Below are positions 11,961-23,679 of a stretch of 64,000 nucleotides of DNA, piece after piece. Source of the stretch: Ixodes scapularis (Eukaryota > Arthropoda > Arachnida > Ixodida > Ixodidae); the NCBI RefSeq assembly GCF_016920785.2, contig NW_024609846.1, positions 79,245,816 to 79,309,815 of the forward strand. The letters run 5' to 3'. Each line of letters opens with the position of its first letter. The stretch's first letter is position 1. Under the pieces are notes generated by a model. That model had not been told where the DNA came from. It ran no database searches and saw nothing but the letters and a program-made list of their open reading frames with translations. Position numbers and translations under genes: made by a program.

Positions 11961-12063
11961 ATCCTGCGGCCGCTTGCGTTCGCTCGTATACGCAATACTA
12001 GTGAGTTTTAGCGTTGTGTATCTGATCTAACGGGGATCTAACGGGGAAGTTTATAATTCAGCG

Positions 12064-12883
12064 GGGACCCGGCCAACTCGTCGACGACCAATTCGTCGAC
12101 TGCCCATTCGTCGAATAGGGCAATTCGTATTAAGGCAATTCGTCGAAGGGCAACTTATCGAAAGGGAAAATCGGTCGAAGGGCGATTAGTCGAATGGGTT
12201 GAAGGACGGTCTGAGGTAAAAGCTCGCGGTTCTTTTTAATCTTTTGACCTACATTTTTTTATTTGTATTTGGACTAGGGTCAGCGCCCTTGTTAACTTGC
12301 AAGATTGAAAGAAAAATTACAAGAGGGCAAAGACAGGAGAGAACCTTTAGACAAGTTGAAAAATGTGTCATCTCATGATCGTCCTTTTGTTACCTTCCTT
12401 TACTGCTTATTTTGTAATGACCTACAGCAGACTGTCGCCGCGAAGCGGCGTGAACGGGTGAGCCACGTGGGTCGATATTTTTAAACAGAGTCTACTGATG
12501 GGCCGGGTAGCTTAACACGCGCCCCAGTGATACTCGAGCGACGTAGTGACCGTGCCCCCATTGCACCCTGAAAGTGGCAAGTTGTTACGTTCGACAAGAG
12601 AGAGCAGACTGGAGGTCAGTTTTTTAAGGAGCGCCTATTGTATACACTTTTTCACGAAAGAGTTACACATAAAAGACAGAACACGGATTATTATAGGGCA
12701 GTGTTTGCTTTCAAATTTAAGACAAAAATTATATATTTGTCTCTAAAATAGCGGCGACCAGTTGGCCTCTTCGACGAGTTTTCGTTCGACGAGTTGCCCT
12801 ATGACGAATGGGCCTATTCGACGAATGGGCCGCTGACGAGTTGGCCGTCGACAAGTTGGCTTTCGACGAGTTGGCCGAGACCC
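12064..12883. mobile_element. Foldback element A (TTCGTCGA-type tandem termini), 820 bp
   Basis: The left end is GGGACCCGGCCAACTCGTCG. The right end is the inverse of GGGTCTCGGCCAACTCGTCG. Each terminus is about 120-150 bp of degenerate direct repeats around CCAATTCGTCGA/GGGCAATTCGTCGA, in opposite orientation on the two sides. The 9-bp sequence AATTCAGCG stands directly outside both ends (12055-12063 and 12884-12892) as a target duplication. The central 520 bp carry no recognisable gene. This is the structure of foldback (FB-type) DNA transposons. Confidence 0.8.
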
Positions 12884-12892
12884 AATTCAGCG

Positions 12893-15595
12893 ACACGCTT
12901 TCCCGCCGAGACCACCTCCGGGAAGTGAGGCAGTAGCTCGTATGGACGACCGCGAATCAGACGAAGAAAGGAAACCGAACGCGATAAAAAGAGCGGATAA
13001 CAGCGGTGTCCCAACGCGGCTCCTCCACCTTCGAACCCACTGAGCTCTATTTTTTATCTATTATTTATTTCAAACTCTCTCAAAACCACCAGGACATTGC
13101 AAAAAAAAAAAAAAAAAAAAGACTGCATAACAAGAAAAGTTACAAGTTCTAAGAAGGCAAGTAATGAGTTGTTAAGACACCACTGCACCTGTGATATTGT
13201 TAAAGCAGTTGTAACTGCGGCGCCATGAGACAAAGTTATCACAGACGCTGGAAAGTGTTTTCGTGAAAGGGTGGGTCGAGGTATGAATGAACTGTGAAAG
13301 GTGGTAGTTTTACACGATGTTGTGTTTATCTTTCGTTGGTCCAGACCGCTTCGTTGACCGTGTCCAGGCACGTCGAGAAGCAGCTTCTTCGGCACTTTGT
13401 TGTTTGTCGGCAGATCAGCGTTCGCGACGACGGGGTCACGGCCGGAAGGTGTTTTTCTCCAATGGGAAACCTACTCGTTCCAGCCTGAATTGTAGAGGCG
13501 TGCAACGCGGCCTCTTTGCCCCTTTTCATGCGGCGCGCCTTTGAGAGTATAAAGAGCTTTTGACAGATTGCCCGCTGCCAAGGCACGTGTTGATAGCATC
13601 GCGTTTTTTTTCTCCCTCTTAGTCAGGCTTTTTCTTAATGATTATTTACTTCGGTTAAGGGCTAAAATCATTTCGTACGATGCGTTTTCTTTTTTACACT
13701 CGTGTTTTGTTGCGCAGTTACTATCATAGTTATCGTGAAGTTCGATAATAATAACGGTTGCGCTCATACCACCATACACGCGTCGTTGCGACAAACTTCA
13801 CCATATGCACCGAGTGACAGTTTTTCGCGACGCGTCCTATTTGCACTTTTCAGCGATGGTGGTACCGCGGTGCGAGAGTGCCGCTCCCTATAGTTCCTGA
13901 ATGATCGGCTTCCTAATAAAGGTGCTTGCCTACACCTTCCTGGGGTGAAAAAATAAAGCGAGGCTCTAATACTGGTCGCATAAAGCATAACTATAATTAC
14001 TTACGCGTCGCAGACTCCGCCTCGTACTGCTGTTCATAAGGACGATCATCCATATGAACAGTCATTTTGACAGGCGCCAGCGCGCCGCCTTGTAGTTTGT
14101 GAGTTGCCGCCTGGGGAAGTTTGGTGGAAACTCCGCAGGAAATATACGCCAGCTGCCGTTGTTGTAGGTGAAGTGCGACTCGGACTAAACAAAAAGGACT
14201 ACGAAAAAAAAAAAAAAAAGTTAGCACGAGAAGTTTGTTTTGGAAGTTACCAAACCTTTTTTTTTTTCTTTTTTATGCTCAGTTTTAGTTGACTACCAGG
14301 GGAGCGGAAAGTGCGAGGATGTGGGTTCGAACCGAGCTTGCAGTGCACGAACACGGATGCTGCAGACACTGATGGTGACGGTATTTTCTGCGGACACGTT
14401 TCAGACATGTTGAACCATGGCGCATGCGCAGTTCATACCGGAGGGCCCGCCGTACCGTATATCGGATGTGCAAAAACGGTTCTCTAAAATTGTCTAGTGT
14501 GAATTTACCGTTTCCTGCGTTGGCGTGTTGTGACATGATTGCTCTACACCGTTCGCCCCGTGTGCTGACGACAATCTGATGGGAACTGCGCCCTCACTGG
14601 ACCAACCGACCGCCACCCGTTCGGTTACAAGATTCCGCTTTCTGCGCGCGGGCGGGAGGTTAGCGGGATCACGTAATCCAAGACTGGTAAAACGAGGTTT
14701 TTTTTTTTTTTTTTTTTTTCCTCTCCAAAAGTTTGAGTTATTGCCTGTTCGCCATTGCTTGATCACCTACTCTGAGCACGTATTGAAGATGACGGCTGCG
14801 CGTTTTTGGCGTCAACTTGGCTCGGCTCGTATTGAAAACAACAACAACTGCGCCACCGCAGGCTCCTTGCTCGAGGACGCGCACTCCGCGGCTTACACGA
14901 ACCCTCGCGCAGCACGAGTGACTGCCAAAGTTACGAGCTCGAACTTCTTTTAGTAGCATATATTCGTTGCAGCTTGTACTATACACCCACAGATTCACAT
15001 CTGTGTGACGTGTTTGCTGTTTGCGCGATAAATGTTGTGTTGTGAAAGGAGTTCTTTCCCGGAATGTGTTGGATCGCAAACACCTGCGTGCTCTTGTTTT
15101 TCTGTTTGCTGTCTGACTCGTCTTTTTGCCCCGTCCAAGGTCGTGAATTGTCTGCACAGCACTGCTGATACGTTTCATCTACGCTCGCGTAGAACTTTCT
15201 GTAATGTATCAGAAGATGTGAAGAGTGCGCGTGCATGCGCGCGGCTTTAATAGGCACTTGATGTGCGCAAGCTCGCGTATACGAGCTTGCGCACATATAT
15301 ATATATGTATATATTTATTTGATCCGTAATAGTCGCAGAAAGTTGTCCGCGAGTAATATAGTGGACAGCGAACATGCTCCTCTTCCTCCGTAGGACGTCA
15401 TGGATGAACAATCTGCCGAGCGTCCTTCGCGTTGAATGGACCTCGGCCTAACACTGACTTAGCAGTCGTATCTAATCTGTCTTCGCTCGATCCCTCTGTG
15501 ATGACGTCGAAACTCTAGTGGCTTTGATTGTGTTTGAAGTCGGTGGTGGTGGCCTGCCCGCCTCCGCCGCCACGTTTCTGCGCGGTTTTTTTGTT

Positions 15596-15597
<2 letters not shown>
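12893..15597. other. Gene-free stretch with homopolymers
   Basis: This stretch holds A-runs at about 13099-13119 and 14205-14219, a T-run at 14699-14719 and CpG-richer stretches at 13340-13520 and 14580-14930. A near-perfect hairpin with 15-bp arms lies at 15261-15296 next to a short AT repeat. Several frames of 70-146 codons cross the CpG-rich parts, but none shows a recognisable family. Confidence 0.4.

Positions 15598-15636
<39 letters not shown>
15598..15636. repeat. 39-bp poly(C) tract
   Basis: This is an uninterrupted run of C, the longest of eight poly(C) tracts of 14 bases or more on this strand. Translated polyproline/polyglycine frames across it are artefacts. Confidence 0.95.
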
Positions 15637-15638
<2 letters not shown>

Positions 15639-16755
15639 CATTCCTTGCTCCCTCTGTCGTCCTCGCTGAATATCTTCGACTGGCTGTCCCACATTCCCCT
15701 TTCCGGAAGAGAAATGCACGGCGACGCGAGGTCAGCCGTCAAGGGAATTAAGACCGGTCTCGGTTTTCGAGTAGCACTCACGTCGTTTTCTTTGACCTTC
15801 CGGTGGTGACCCTCGATTGCTCACCTTGTTTTATCGTGTTGCAATAATCTTTAGACGGAAAATATCGAACACTTGCTGTTTCGAGCATTCACACTCTGAG
15901 AAGCGCCAGCGGCCGGCCCGTATACTTGCCGCTACCATATGGATGATTGCAGGCTCGATAAAGCTATAGCATCGCGTGCAAGCTGTATACGTTCGCTTGC
16001 ACTCGTCTGCCACAACATATCGGGTTGCTCGAAGGTCTTGAGAAAGCTTGCTGCCACTTAATCCAGTAATCCTACATAGCGCAACAAACAACGAACACGT
16101 GCATTAAAAAAAAAAAAAAAAGACTGCAAATTATATTTGTTGCATCAAGAAAGAAAAAAAGAGAAAAACGTGCATACGTCTCGATAAAATAATGCAAAGC
16201 TAATTTAAGACGCACCTACATGTATCTCATTATTCTCAGTTAAACACACGAAAGGGTAAATTAGTGACAATGCGCAAAAAGCTGAACCTTTTTTTTTTTT
16301 ACACATACCGGTATTGAAGTGAATACAAGTGTAGGATTAAATGGCTTAAACGGTTTGTCGTCTGATAGCAGGCGACAAACCAGGAGGTTGCCGTTCTCCA
16401 TCTTTGGACTGTGCCGGCGGGCTGTACGGAACATCGAACTCTCGCTCGTGGCTGCCCTTATGAAGTGGTTCGTGTTCTTAGAATATTTGTGGCTACTCCA
16501 AAATCAGCCTTTAGCGCTCTGTTGTTTTATCCCAATAAATGATCTTTGTTTCGTTACTTCAGTAGCAGTGGAGTCAGCCGGCACCTCAACCACTGCGTCT
16601 ATTGCGCCAGGAGAGCACGCTTTTATTTATTATTCCAGACCTCCACCCATTGTCGCTAAAGGCCTACACCAGTACGAACTTCGTATAGTAAAACAGCTAC
16701 AGCTACCGGATTTACTTTTCGCCGGAGCGACCGGCCACTTGACAGTTTTTCATTA
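15637..16755. other. Gene-free stretch with one unexplained ORF
   Basis: A 145-codon plus frame (16319-16756) has no domain that I recognise. It contains CCAATAAATG at about 16539, like a polyadenylation signal, and a small hairpin GGTTTGTCG/CGACAAACC at 16352-16381. A fragment of a retroelement 3' end or LTR is possible but not shown. Confidence 0.35.
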
Positions 16756-17460
16756 GGGAGTTTTAGAATAACGTACGCAATCTTAGCGCACGCTAGCGCT
16801 AAATTTAGCGCTTGTATTAGCGCACGAGACGCAGGGGAGTTTTAGAATAGCGTTTCTCCGCCGCGACGCAAAAGCCTAAGCATCTCGCGCTTGCGACGCC
16901 ACCAAGATAGTCAAATTTTTATTTCACACACGAAATGATGTAACTTTAAAATAAAACGAGTTTTTTGGTCCAGAGTAGCATTTTAATTTGTTTAAACATG
17001 AGAACGCGACGCGAGCGGTTGACCGGTCGTGTCCGCTTGCGTCGCCTCGGCAAGAGAGGTCTCGTGTACTGACCTTCGCACATCGTTCCTTCGCCGTGAA
17101 ATGTTCGCGCGTCGCAAGCATCAAGTTGCCGGTGATCGCTGCCAAACCGAGTACATTGTCGTCCCGTATTGAAAATTGCACGCACGACCCCGCCAAAGCA
17201 GCCGCCGACACCATCCTGGAAGCCGCCATTTTTTTTTTTTTAAACTCTGCTCGTCTTGGCTTAAGCCAACTTCTCATCACGAATCCTCCTTGGAGAAGCG
17301 CAAAGACTCTTTGCGTACGCACGCTATTTCCGAGAAATAGCGCACGCTAAAATTGCGCACGCAAAGCGCGAAACCTGGTTTGCGTTCGGAGCATGCGCAG
17401 TGGCGACGACGCTATTCTTTGCGCACGCAAAGCTTTAGCGTGCGCTATTCTAAAACTCCC
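16756..17460. mobile_element. TA-flanked MITE with GGGAGTTTTAGAATA termini, 705 bp
   Basis: The left end is GGGAGTTTTAGAATAACG and the right end is the inverse of GGGAGTTTTAGAATAGCG. TA flanks both sides (16754-16755 and 17461-17462). An internal repeat of the terminus, GGGAGTTTTAGAATAGCG, occurs at about 16836, suggesting a nested or tandem copy. Subterminal GCGCACGCTA/TAGCGTGCGC motifs repeat many times in both orientations. Frames inside lack a transposase signature. Confidence 0.75.
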
Positions 17461-18640
17461 TATTTTCTTTTTTTATTCGCACGCAGGTGCGAATAAAAAC
17501 TTGCATATCGAATTCCGCGCATCTGCGCTTGAAATTTCCGAAATGACGCGATATTAGACCGAGTTTGAACGCCAGCTGGATGGTACAGCCCACCCGGCGG
17601 AGCAGAAAACGCGCGGGGTGAGTGGGGGAAGGCATTTTTGCTCTCTCCGATCTTCCTAGTGGGACGGTTTATAAGAGGTTATGGCAGTAGAGACACAGGC
17701 GCAGCTAGCTTTAACCATTAATCATTCCAGTCACAGCTCGGCGTTTGGACGTGCCCGCGCTCGATGTGCGCCCGCGCGGGCGCACATGGGTGGCCAACGG
17801 AAAAATCTTTGGCCATTCCCTGGCCAAACTGCCTGGCCCATTCATGGGTATTGACACCGTCCTTCCAGTCTCCAATCACTGGTTAATGACTGACAGCCAG
17901 ACAAGGCCCAGCACAGAGCCAGTGTCGGCCCATGCTCGTGCCAAGCTCGGCCAGCCACTGGTTGGCCTTGGAAGGCAAAACCATGTTCTTGCCAATTCAA
18001 GAAACACCAATAGTCCTCTTTCGAAATTATGCCTCCTTCTGGGAAAGGTAAAAATATTTCACGGCGGTGTGTATGTGTTCAAGACATCATCAACAAGATA
18101 AGCCCATCTGTGGAAATGAAGATAGTATTAGAGTAATCGGCTTGTCTTCTTGATGGTGTTCTTAGAGCACTCTGGAGTGCAGTATTTTCAGTGCCACCAG
18201 AGCAAGGCAAATGTTTTAGGAAATATTTTTTCGCCGAGAGAGTTATAGACTCGGAGATATATTCGAACAGCAGCAGATGCGCTATTGGACAAGCGTTTCG
18301 AGAACATACGTGGCAACAAAAATTAAAAAAAAAAAAAAAAAAAAAACGAAATGTAGGCGTTGCAGCCGGGTAGCTGCAGCTGACTTTTCTCCGCCGCCAG
18401 CGTTATTTCATCGCAGCAACAGGCGGCATACGGCATTGTAGGCGATGACAGCGGTTCACCGATAGCGGTCGGATGACAGTCGCAGGTGGCAGGAATCGGA
18501 TTGCGTACTTTCATCTTTCTTACCGTTCTTTTTAAGCAAAGTAGCACCTGCGCTGCATTTTCTTTTAAAGTTCAGCTTTTAGGTGCCCGTTTCCGGCTTG
18601 AGCGGCGTCGCCGTCGGCGTCGGCGTAACCGCGCAGTGCA
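17461..18640. other. Gene-free stretch with TGGCC-rich repeat
   Basis: A perfect 24-bp palindrome, 17764-17787 (ATGTGCGCCCGC plus inverse), is followed by a degenerate TGGCCAA/GGCCA-rich stretch to about 18000. A 118-codon frame over it is probably a by-product. An A-run lies at about 18324-18345. Confidence 0.4.
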
Positions 18641-18960
18641 TTATGGGTGAATTTCCCCCGCTAAGTTTAGCGGAAAAATTTCCCCGCTAAATTGAGCGGG
18701 AAGTTTTTCTTGCTAAATTTTGCGGAACAGTTCCCCCCCCCCCCCCCCCCCCTTAAATTAAGTGGAAAATTTTCCCGCCAAATTTAGCAGAAAATAGAGA
18801 GTTTTAGTACATCGTGTTTTCAGGCCACGCTATTAGTAGCGGGAGCTCGCGCTGCCACTTTGATGCATGCTGTGAAGCGCGCCCGCAGCGGTAGCGTGCC
18901 TTTGAAAACGATCTACTAAAACTCTCTAATGTTTCCGCTAAATTTAGCGGAAATTTTTTT
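18640..18960. repeat. Palindromic CCGCTAAATTTAGCGG array
   Basis: Variants of TTCCCCGCTAAATTTAGCGGGAA occur at least five times in both orientations and are interrupted by a 20-C tract (18733-18752) and by a 130-bp MITE. Each unit is nearly its own inverse, so the region could form a series of small hairpins. Confidence 0.7.
18797..18926. mobile_element. TA-flanked short MITE, 130 bp
   Basis: The ends are GAGAGTTTTAGTACATCG and the inverse of GAGAGTTTTAGTAGATCG. TA is duplicated at 18795-18796 and 18927-18928. The terminal GAG(A)GTTTTAG resembles the element at 16756-17460, so they may belong to one family. It is inserted in the CCGCTAAATTTAGCGG array. Confidence 0.75.
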
Positions 18961-19221
18961 CCTAAATGGGAAGCGAACGGGCGGGGCATACCCTCCTCTC
19001 CGTACCTTCCCCTCCTCCTCCTCAAGAGCTGCGCTCTAATTCGGCATTACAGGGAGTTGTAAACGTCTTTCATTTTTTTCTACGCGTCCTGATATGTGAA
19101 AATTCCGTATCACACTTCATGTGAAACTTTTGTTTTACGTTGTAGTAATTGAACTATATGCAGAGCAGCTGTCGCATTCGTGAATGTATCTTCATGGTAG
19201 AAGATGAGGGAGTCGTAGCGC

Positions 19222-19410
19222 AGCCTTGGGGACTTTGAGCACACCGTTACCGTGTTCCACCCGCACTACCGGAGCCTTTGAATCATGCTTTTATGCGCGC
19301 GCCCCGCGGTCACGGTATCTCCCAGGCGCGCTTGAAAGCATGCTTCAAAAGCTCCGGTAGAGCGGCACGCGGAACACAGTAACGGTTTGCTAAAAGTTCC
19401 TATTATGGAG
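19222..19410. mobile_element. Palindromic MITE-like element
   Basis: The two halves are imperfect inverses of each other. ACCGTTACCGTGTTCC and TACCGGAGC on the left correspond to GGAACACAGTAACGGT and GCTCCGGTA on the right, with CATGCTTTNA near the centre of each. The exact ends and target duplication are not clear. Confidence 0.55.
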
Positions 19411-19764
19411 TTTTGTAGATGGTTTCCGCTGTCCCGCAACCTTCTCCGCGACCCGCTACGAGATCCGGGACTCTGCAGGCAAGGCTAGCGCCGCGCATGC
19501 GCAGTAGCGGCGTCTTCTTTCCGGAGAGCGTGGCGAAGGGGAGAAAATGGATTGTAGCAATGGACCCTTTACAAAACCTCCTCAGGCAACATTGGTGTTC
19601 GCCATGCTTTGGGCGTCCTCTTCGAGTGTGGAGCGCATGATTAAACCGGAGTCCACGCCTAATGATGACGCTCCACTCGTGTCTCATATGTTTGGACCCG
19701 GGTTTCCGCCGGACGTTGACGCAGCACTAATGTGTAGTCGGTCCTCCCAGCTCTTTCCCCTTAA

Positions 19765-19813
19765 CAGAGCGAACGCTGGAGAGGAGGCCGCCTCCTCTCC
19801 AGCGTTTGCTCTG
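19765..19813. repeat. Near-perfect palindrome, 24-bp arms
   Basis: CAGAGCGAACGCTGGAGAGG and four further bases are followed after one base by their inverse with a single mismatch. It lies in a stretch without a gene and could mark an insertion or a replication-derived inversion. Confidence 0.85.
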
Positions 19814-19919
19814 CTACGGTGGAATGAGCTACCCGTGAACTTTTACCCCGTCGCCGACTACGGTTATATTTTGCAACAGCGGAGTTCCCCTAGCTCCAGG
19901 GGCAGTGATCCCGATTAGG

Positions 19920-22057
19920 GGAGGGGAAGGGGGGTTGTCGATCGCTAGGTTCTTTAAAGGGGCCCTGCAATCATATTTAAGCGTCTACCTTTTTTGCGGT
20001 TTCCACGTCCCTCGGGGTTCGGGCAAGCCAGCGGACACGGAGAGGGTAACTAAATATCAGTGCGTCATATTTTAACCGGACGACGCGGAAACCTCCTCCA
20101 CCTGCGGAGGCGGCCCGCGATGCCGAAAGCGCGCGATATGTGACGTCTTAGGTCCTGGGCTTACGACGGGTCAGAGCCGCTAAAAGCTTATTTTTTGTCG
20201 AAATACAAAAAGTAAGTGCCGCGAACTGTTTCAGTTATTTATAAAGGTAGTTTTTGCTTACTTTTTTAGATCAGAAAAGAAACATATGATGTTTATAAAG
20301 TACGGAAACATGGCTCGTCGACACACCCGCCACCAAGCGGTGGAAAAGGCGGCGCATACTCGAAAGGTCTAGTGGGATAAGGCCCCAACGAGCGTCGAGC
20401 GTAGAAAGGTCCCGGATGTACGCGGCGGCGCAGCGGTCGTACAGACTGGAGGATCCGACCGGTTCCGAGCGTTCCCATGGCCTTCGGCGAGCAGCTTTGG
20501 CTTACGGTCTGGCTTTTTGGCGGTATGGCAGCGCGAAGTGGCTCCCGTTCTAAACAGATTTTTACCCCGTGTTTGCGTTGTCGTTTGTGGCCAATGAAGT
20601 GTCATGCCGAATTAGTGTTTAATCGCGCAGCAAATGCAATGCGAGCCGCCCCGGCCGCCTGCCTATCCAGAAGATGCTTTAGTGGCGCCCTCTCGAGCCG
20701 TCAACACGGAGTGCGGCAGCCGTGACCGCTCGTTGAGCTCACTACCCCTCGTCTAGTTCATGGCCACTCAAGCAACCAAGGACGTCATGAAGGAGGTTAT
20801 TTTTTGCTTGTTTTTGTAACTTTAATTTGCCTATAACTTCTAAAATAAAGTGAAATTCGAGAAAAGTTATATAGCTGCCGTAAAATACATAATTATTTTT
20901 TTTTTAATCATTTCTTGGGTAGACTGTTTTCTCGCGTCGGAGACGAAGGTAGAACGGCACGGGTCGAAATAGAGCAGCCCTCTTGGGCAGCTATGCGATT
21001 AATGTAAAGACGCAAACGACCGTCCGCTCTGCGACCGGCGAAGCGAAGAAAACGCTCACTTCAGTAACTATACTCTCGAACCTCGCAAACGTCCGCAAAA
21101 CGTCGTTCGAACAAGATGTGTCCGCGGAGCAGAGAGAGTACATTTAGTAATTCATCTCGACTCTTGTGATGTGAATGGAATGCTTATTGTACACACGTTA
21201 CGGCATTTATTCATATCCGGCGGCGTTATGTTGCCCACAGCCTCGACGGTAAGCTACGGAGGTTCGCGCCCTCTAAGCTTTCGGGGTTGCGACAGTCCGA
21301 TACGCCACAGTACCTACAGCTTCGACGGTTGCTCTTCTGCGGCAGCTGATAGCAGTGCTAATAATAAAAGACCAGAAACACTGGAATCAGCATCTTCAAA
21401 GTAATGCATGAACAGCTCCTGGAGCCAGCAGGCTTCCCACAGTTGCAGATATTTTGAGCTAGATGGCGGGATGTGTCGCACCAAATTTAATTGCCCCGAG
21501 GCTATTACGGAGCAGCTTGTGTGACCCGTTTTCGCGGTTACCTCTCATGCTCTGCGAAGTACAGAATAAAACGCTCCAACGCTCTGTTTACCGTTTTTCG
21601 CTTACAAATAACAACTTCGTTCTAAAAGTACTTGCGGATTGTGCGCATCTGGTGCATCAACGCTGACGGTAATAGGCTCGGGTCTGTTCCTATTCTGTGC
21701 AAAAAAAAACAACAATTAAATAAAAAATAAAAACGTAATGACGGTGTTATTTACTTTCAGTACGCGCTAATATATGAACAAATCCATTATCTTGCGTCCG
21801 TTATCTGCAATTTTGTTGTTTTACATATCACTTGTACCATTTAGATTTTTATTTTTGTCTTCTAACTTGTCATGTGTCTCCCTTATTTATTTATTTTTTT
21901 TTATGCGAAACGAGCGCGTGGCGTGTTTTGCCTCTCACTTTTCTTTCGTCTCCCTCCCTTCCGTTGGGTGGCTTTGATAGAGTTGGCCCGCGTTCAGTTG
22001 GCCCTTGGAGTTGGCCCGTGTTCAGCCTGTTCACTTTGATCACTATCATCATCATCA
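19920..22057. other. Gene-free stretch
   Basis: It begins near a TTTAAAGGGGCCCTGC sequence at about 19954, which looks like a terminus of a TTAA-type element; no partner end was found. The remainder is moderately CpG-rich to about 21400 and then AT-rich. Frames of 60-123 codons show no recognisable family. Confidence 0.4.
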
Positions 22058-22130
22058 CCCGTAAGTGTGACGTCACCGCTCCAAACAAACCGTTGCTAGG
22101 GGCGTTGTTATGGACAAATACATGGGACTG
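22058..22130 (+). repeat. Dispersed repeat, copy 1 (CRE-containing)
   Basis: The segment CGTAAGTG(A)TGACGTCA, then GCTCCAAACAAACCGTTGCT and GTTGTTATGGACAA recurs in inverse orientation at 27838-27925. Both copies hold the full CRE palindrome TGACGTCA. Confidence 0.75.
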
Positions 22131-22185
22131 GAATCCGCTCCGAAAGAACGATCGATCAAAAATCTGATGTGGAATTTAAACGTCT

Positions 22186-22445
22186 AAACGCCACCAATTT
22201 GACTTTGACAAGGCATCGACCTTGGCGAGGGATAAAAGGTGGGGACCCAGAAAGCTGCTGGAATCTTGGTTCATCAAGAACGACAAACGCGGAAGTGACT
22301 TATCGCTGGTAAACAAGAACTGTGGACCCCTGCCAGAAGTGTACACAAACTTTATGCCTAAATAGCCAAACTTTTTCGTGCGACTCTCATTCGCTCTTTG
22401 CATTACTGAAGATGCGAAACGTTTAATTAAAATTGTTATTTTTTG
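22186..22445 (+). mobile_element. Penelope-like element 3' end, second copy
   Basis: A frame from 22186 to a stop at 22365 reads HQFDFDKASTLARDKRWGPR then KLLESWFIKN and LVNKNCGPLPEVY. 'FD...IL......R...ES..I.......N...LP..Y' is the C-terminal end of the Penelope-like endonuclease domain. The tail (CTGAAGATGCGAAACGTTTA, about 22408) matches the 'GAAGA...CGAAACGT' signature of such 3' ends. The 5' part is absent. Confidence 0.75.
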
Positions 22446-23472
22446 TTGTGTGAAGCCGTTTTTTTGTTACATTTATCAAAACGAATAGGTATAAGAAGCC
22501 TAGGTTTCACAGTTACCACGACAGAAGTTTGCCGAGAATTGGCTTGTTTAGAAGAAATTTGCGACAACTTCCGGTCCTCGAGACGTCTTGGGATGTCTGC
22601 TGCAGACGACGAACGCGTGACGAACGCACACAGAATGACTGGCATATGCCGTCTGCTACTGTTTGAATCGTCTGCACAATGATACGATTGTGATTTTGTA
22701 TTTATTCGGAACACGGCAGGCCTAAGAAAACTCGTCAGGTTTGTAAAAACGAATTGTACTTGCGTGCGATACGGGATACCGTCTGACGAAAATCATCACA
22801 CGCATGGATATCTGCTAAACATTCAGCCAGAAAAGCACCTGTAGAAGAACATGGGGTTGGGTATAGTTGGTGAACGTTGGAAATCACGATGTAAGGCGCA
22901 AAAAACAACGGACACAAGAGAGAAAACAATGATATGTCTGTTTTCTCTCTTGTGTCCGTTGTTTTTGCGCCTTACATCATGATTTCCAGAAAAGCATCTG
23001 TGTAGAACATGTCGTCAAAGAAGCATCAGGCCCTCTTTGATCTTGCAGTTGACGTGCGTTGTAATGAAGGAACAATTATGTTGACTCTAACATGAGCGGT
23101 TCGATACCCCAAACTTATTACAATATGGGTGTGTGTTTCGTACCTGCCTTGTATAATAACATCGGGTAAGATATATCGCCGCATGCATGCCTGAGAAGGA
23201 ACGCTTCTCCGTGCTTCTAGAAGATTCGAGTTTACTCTTATCCCGAGTGTAAAAGATAAGGAGCCGCCGAACAGCCTAGCTCGTATGTTCGCGATGGCAA
23301 GTGTAGTAGATAACTGCAATAATACTTAAAAAACAAGCGAGCTGGTGATGATTCATGGTTATAAAAACCCGAGACTCAGGAACGCAGAAGGGGACGTACA
23401 CAGTACAACGTCTCATAAGGAGATAAGCAGTCGATAAGGAGCCGAAGGCGACTTTGTCGACTCGCTTCTCTC
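22446..23472. other. Gene-free stretch around the 22.9-kb palindrome
   Basis: On either side of the palindrome stand related sequences (CCAGAAAAGCAYCTGT followed by GTAGAACAT), as if one locus had been duplicated or split by it. A TATA-like TTATAAAAACCCG is at 23360. No gene is recognised. Confidence 0.4.
22879..22987. repeat. 109-bp near-perfect palindrome
   Basis: Arms of 50 and 49 bp with one mismatch and one indel (for example GGCGCAAAAAACAACGGACA at left) are separated by a 10-bp loop. The outer end is GGAAATCACGATGTAAGGCG. This resembles two 5' ends of a Penelope-like element placed head to head. Confidence 0.9.
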
Positions 23473-23679
23473 GTGTCGACGAGGCGCTTAATTAAGGCTG
23501 AATCCCATGTAAGTGACTTAGCGAGCGACGGCGACAGCGACGAGAGTCAACGACCAGCGAACGAGATTTCTCACTGTCGCTCGTCGCGTCGCTCGGTTTT
23601 AGGATTTCTAGAAAACGTCGCTCATCGCCTTGGTCGCTTGCTCCCGTCGCTTTCGTGCGGTGTGCCTCGTCGTGCGACT

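Larger units (their letters stand above)
9830..11985 (-). mobile_element. Penelope-like retroelement, degenerate
   Basis: Read on the minus strand, the order is reverse transcriptase (11591-11960), linker (11315-11470), GIY-YIG endonuclease (about 10400-10850) and a 3' tail with GGTCTTGAAAAAGGTCTGTC followed by GGCCGAAACGTCGACC (9898-9939). This is the gene order and the tail type of Penelope-like elements. It is broken by a TTAA-flanked MITE (10866-11310), by a palindrome replacing part of the RT/linker junction (about 11490-11590) and by frameshifts. Confidence 0.85.

Noticed and set aside
9830..11985. Hammerhead ribozyme in the Penelope-like element
   Set aside because: Such ribozymes are known in the family, but I found no CTGATGA core on the element strand.
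14283..14340. B-box-like GTGGGTTCGAACC suggesting a tRNA
   Set aside because: No A box, acceptor stem or anticodon stem could be fitted around it on either strand.
15459..15809. Polyglycine/polyproline frames on both strands
   Set aside because: Produced by the 39-C tract.
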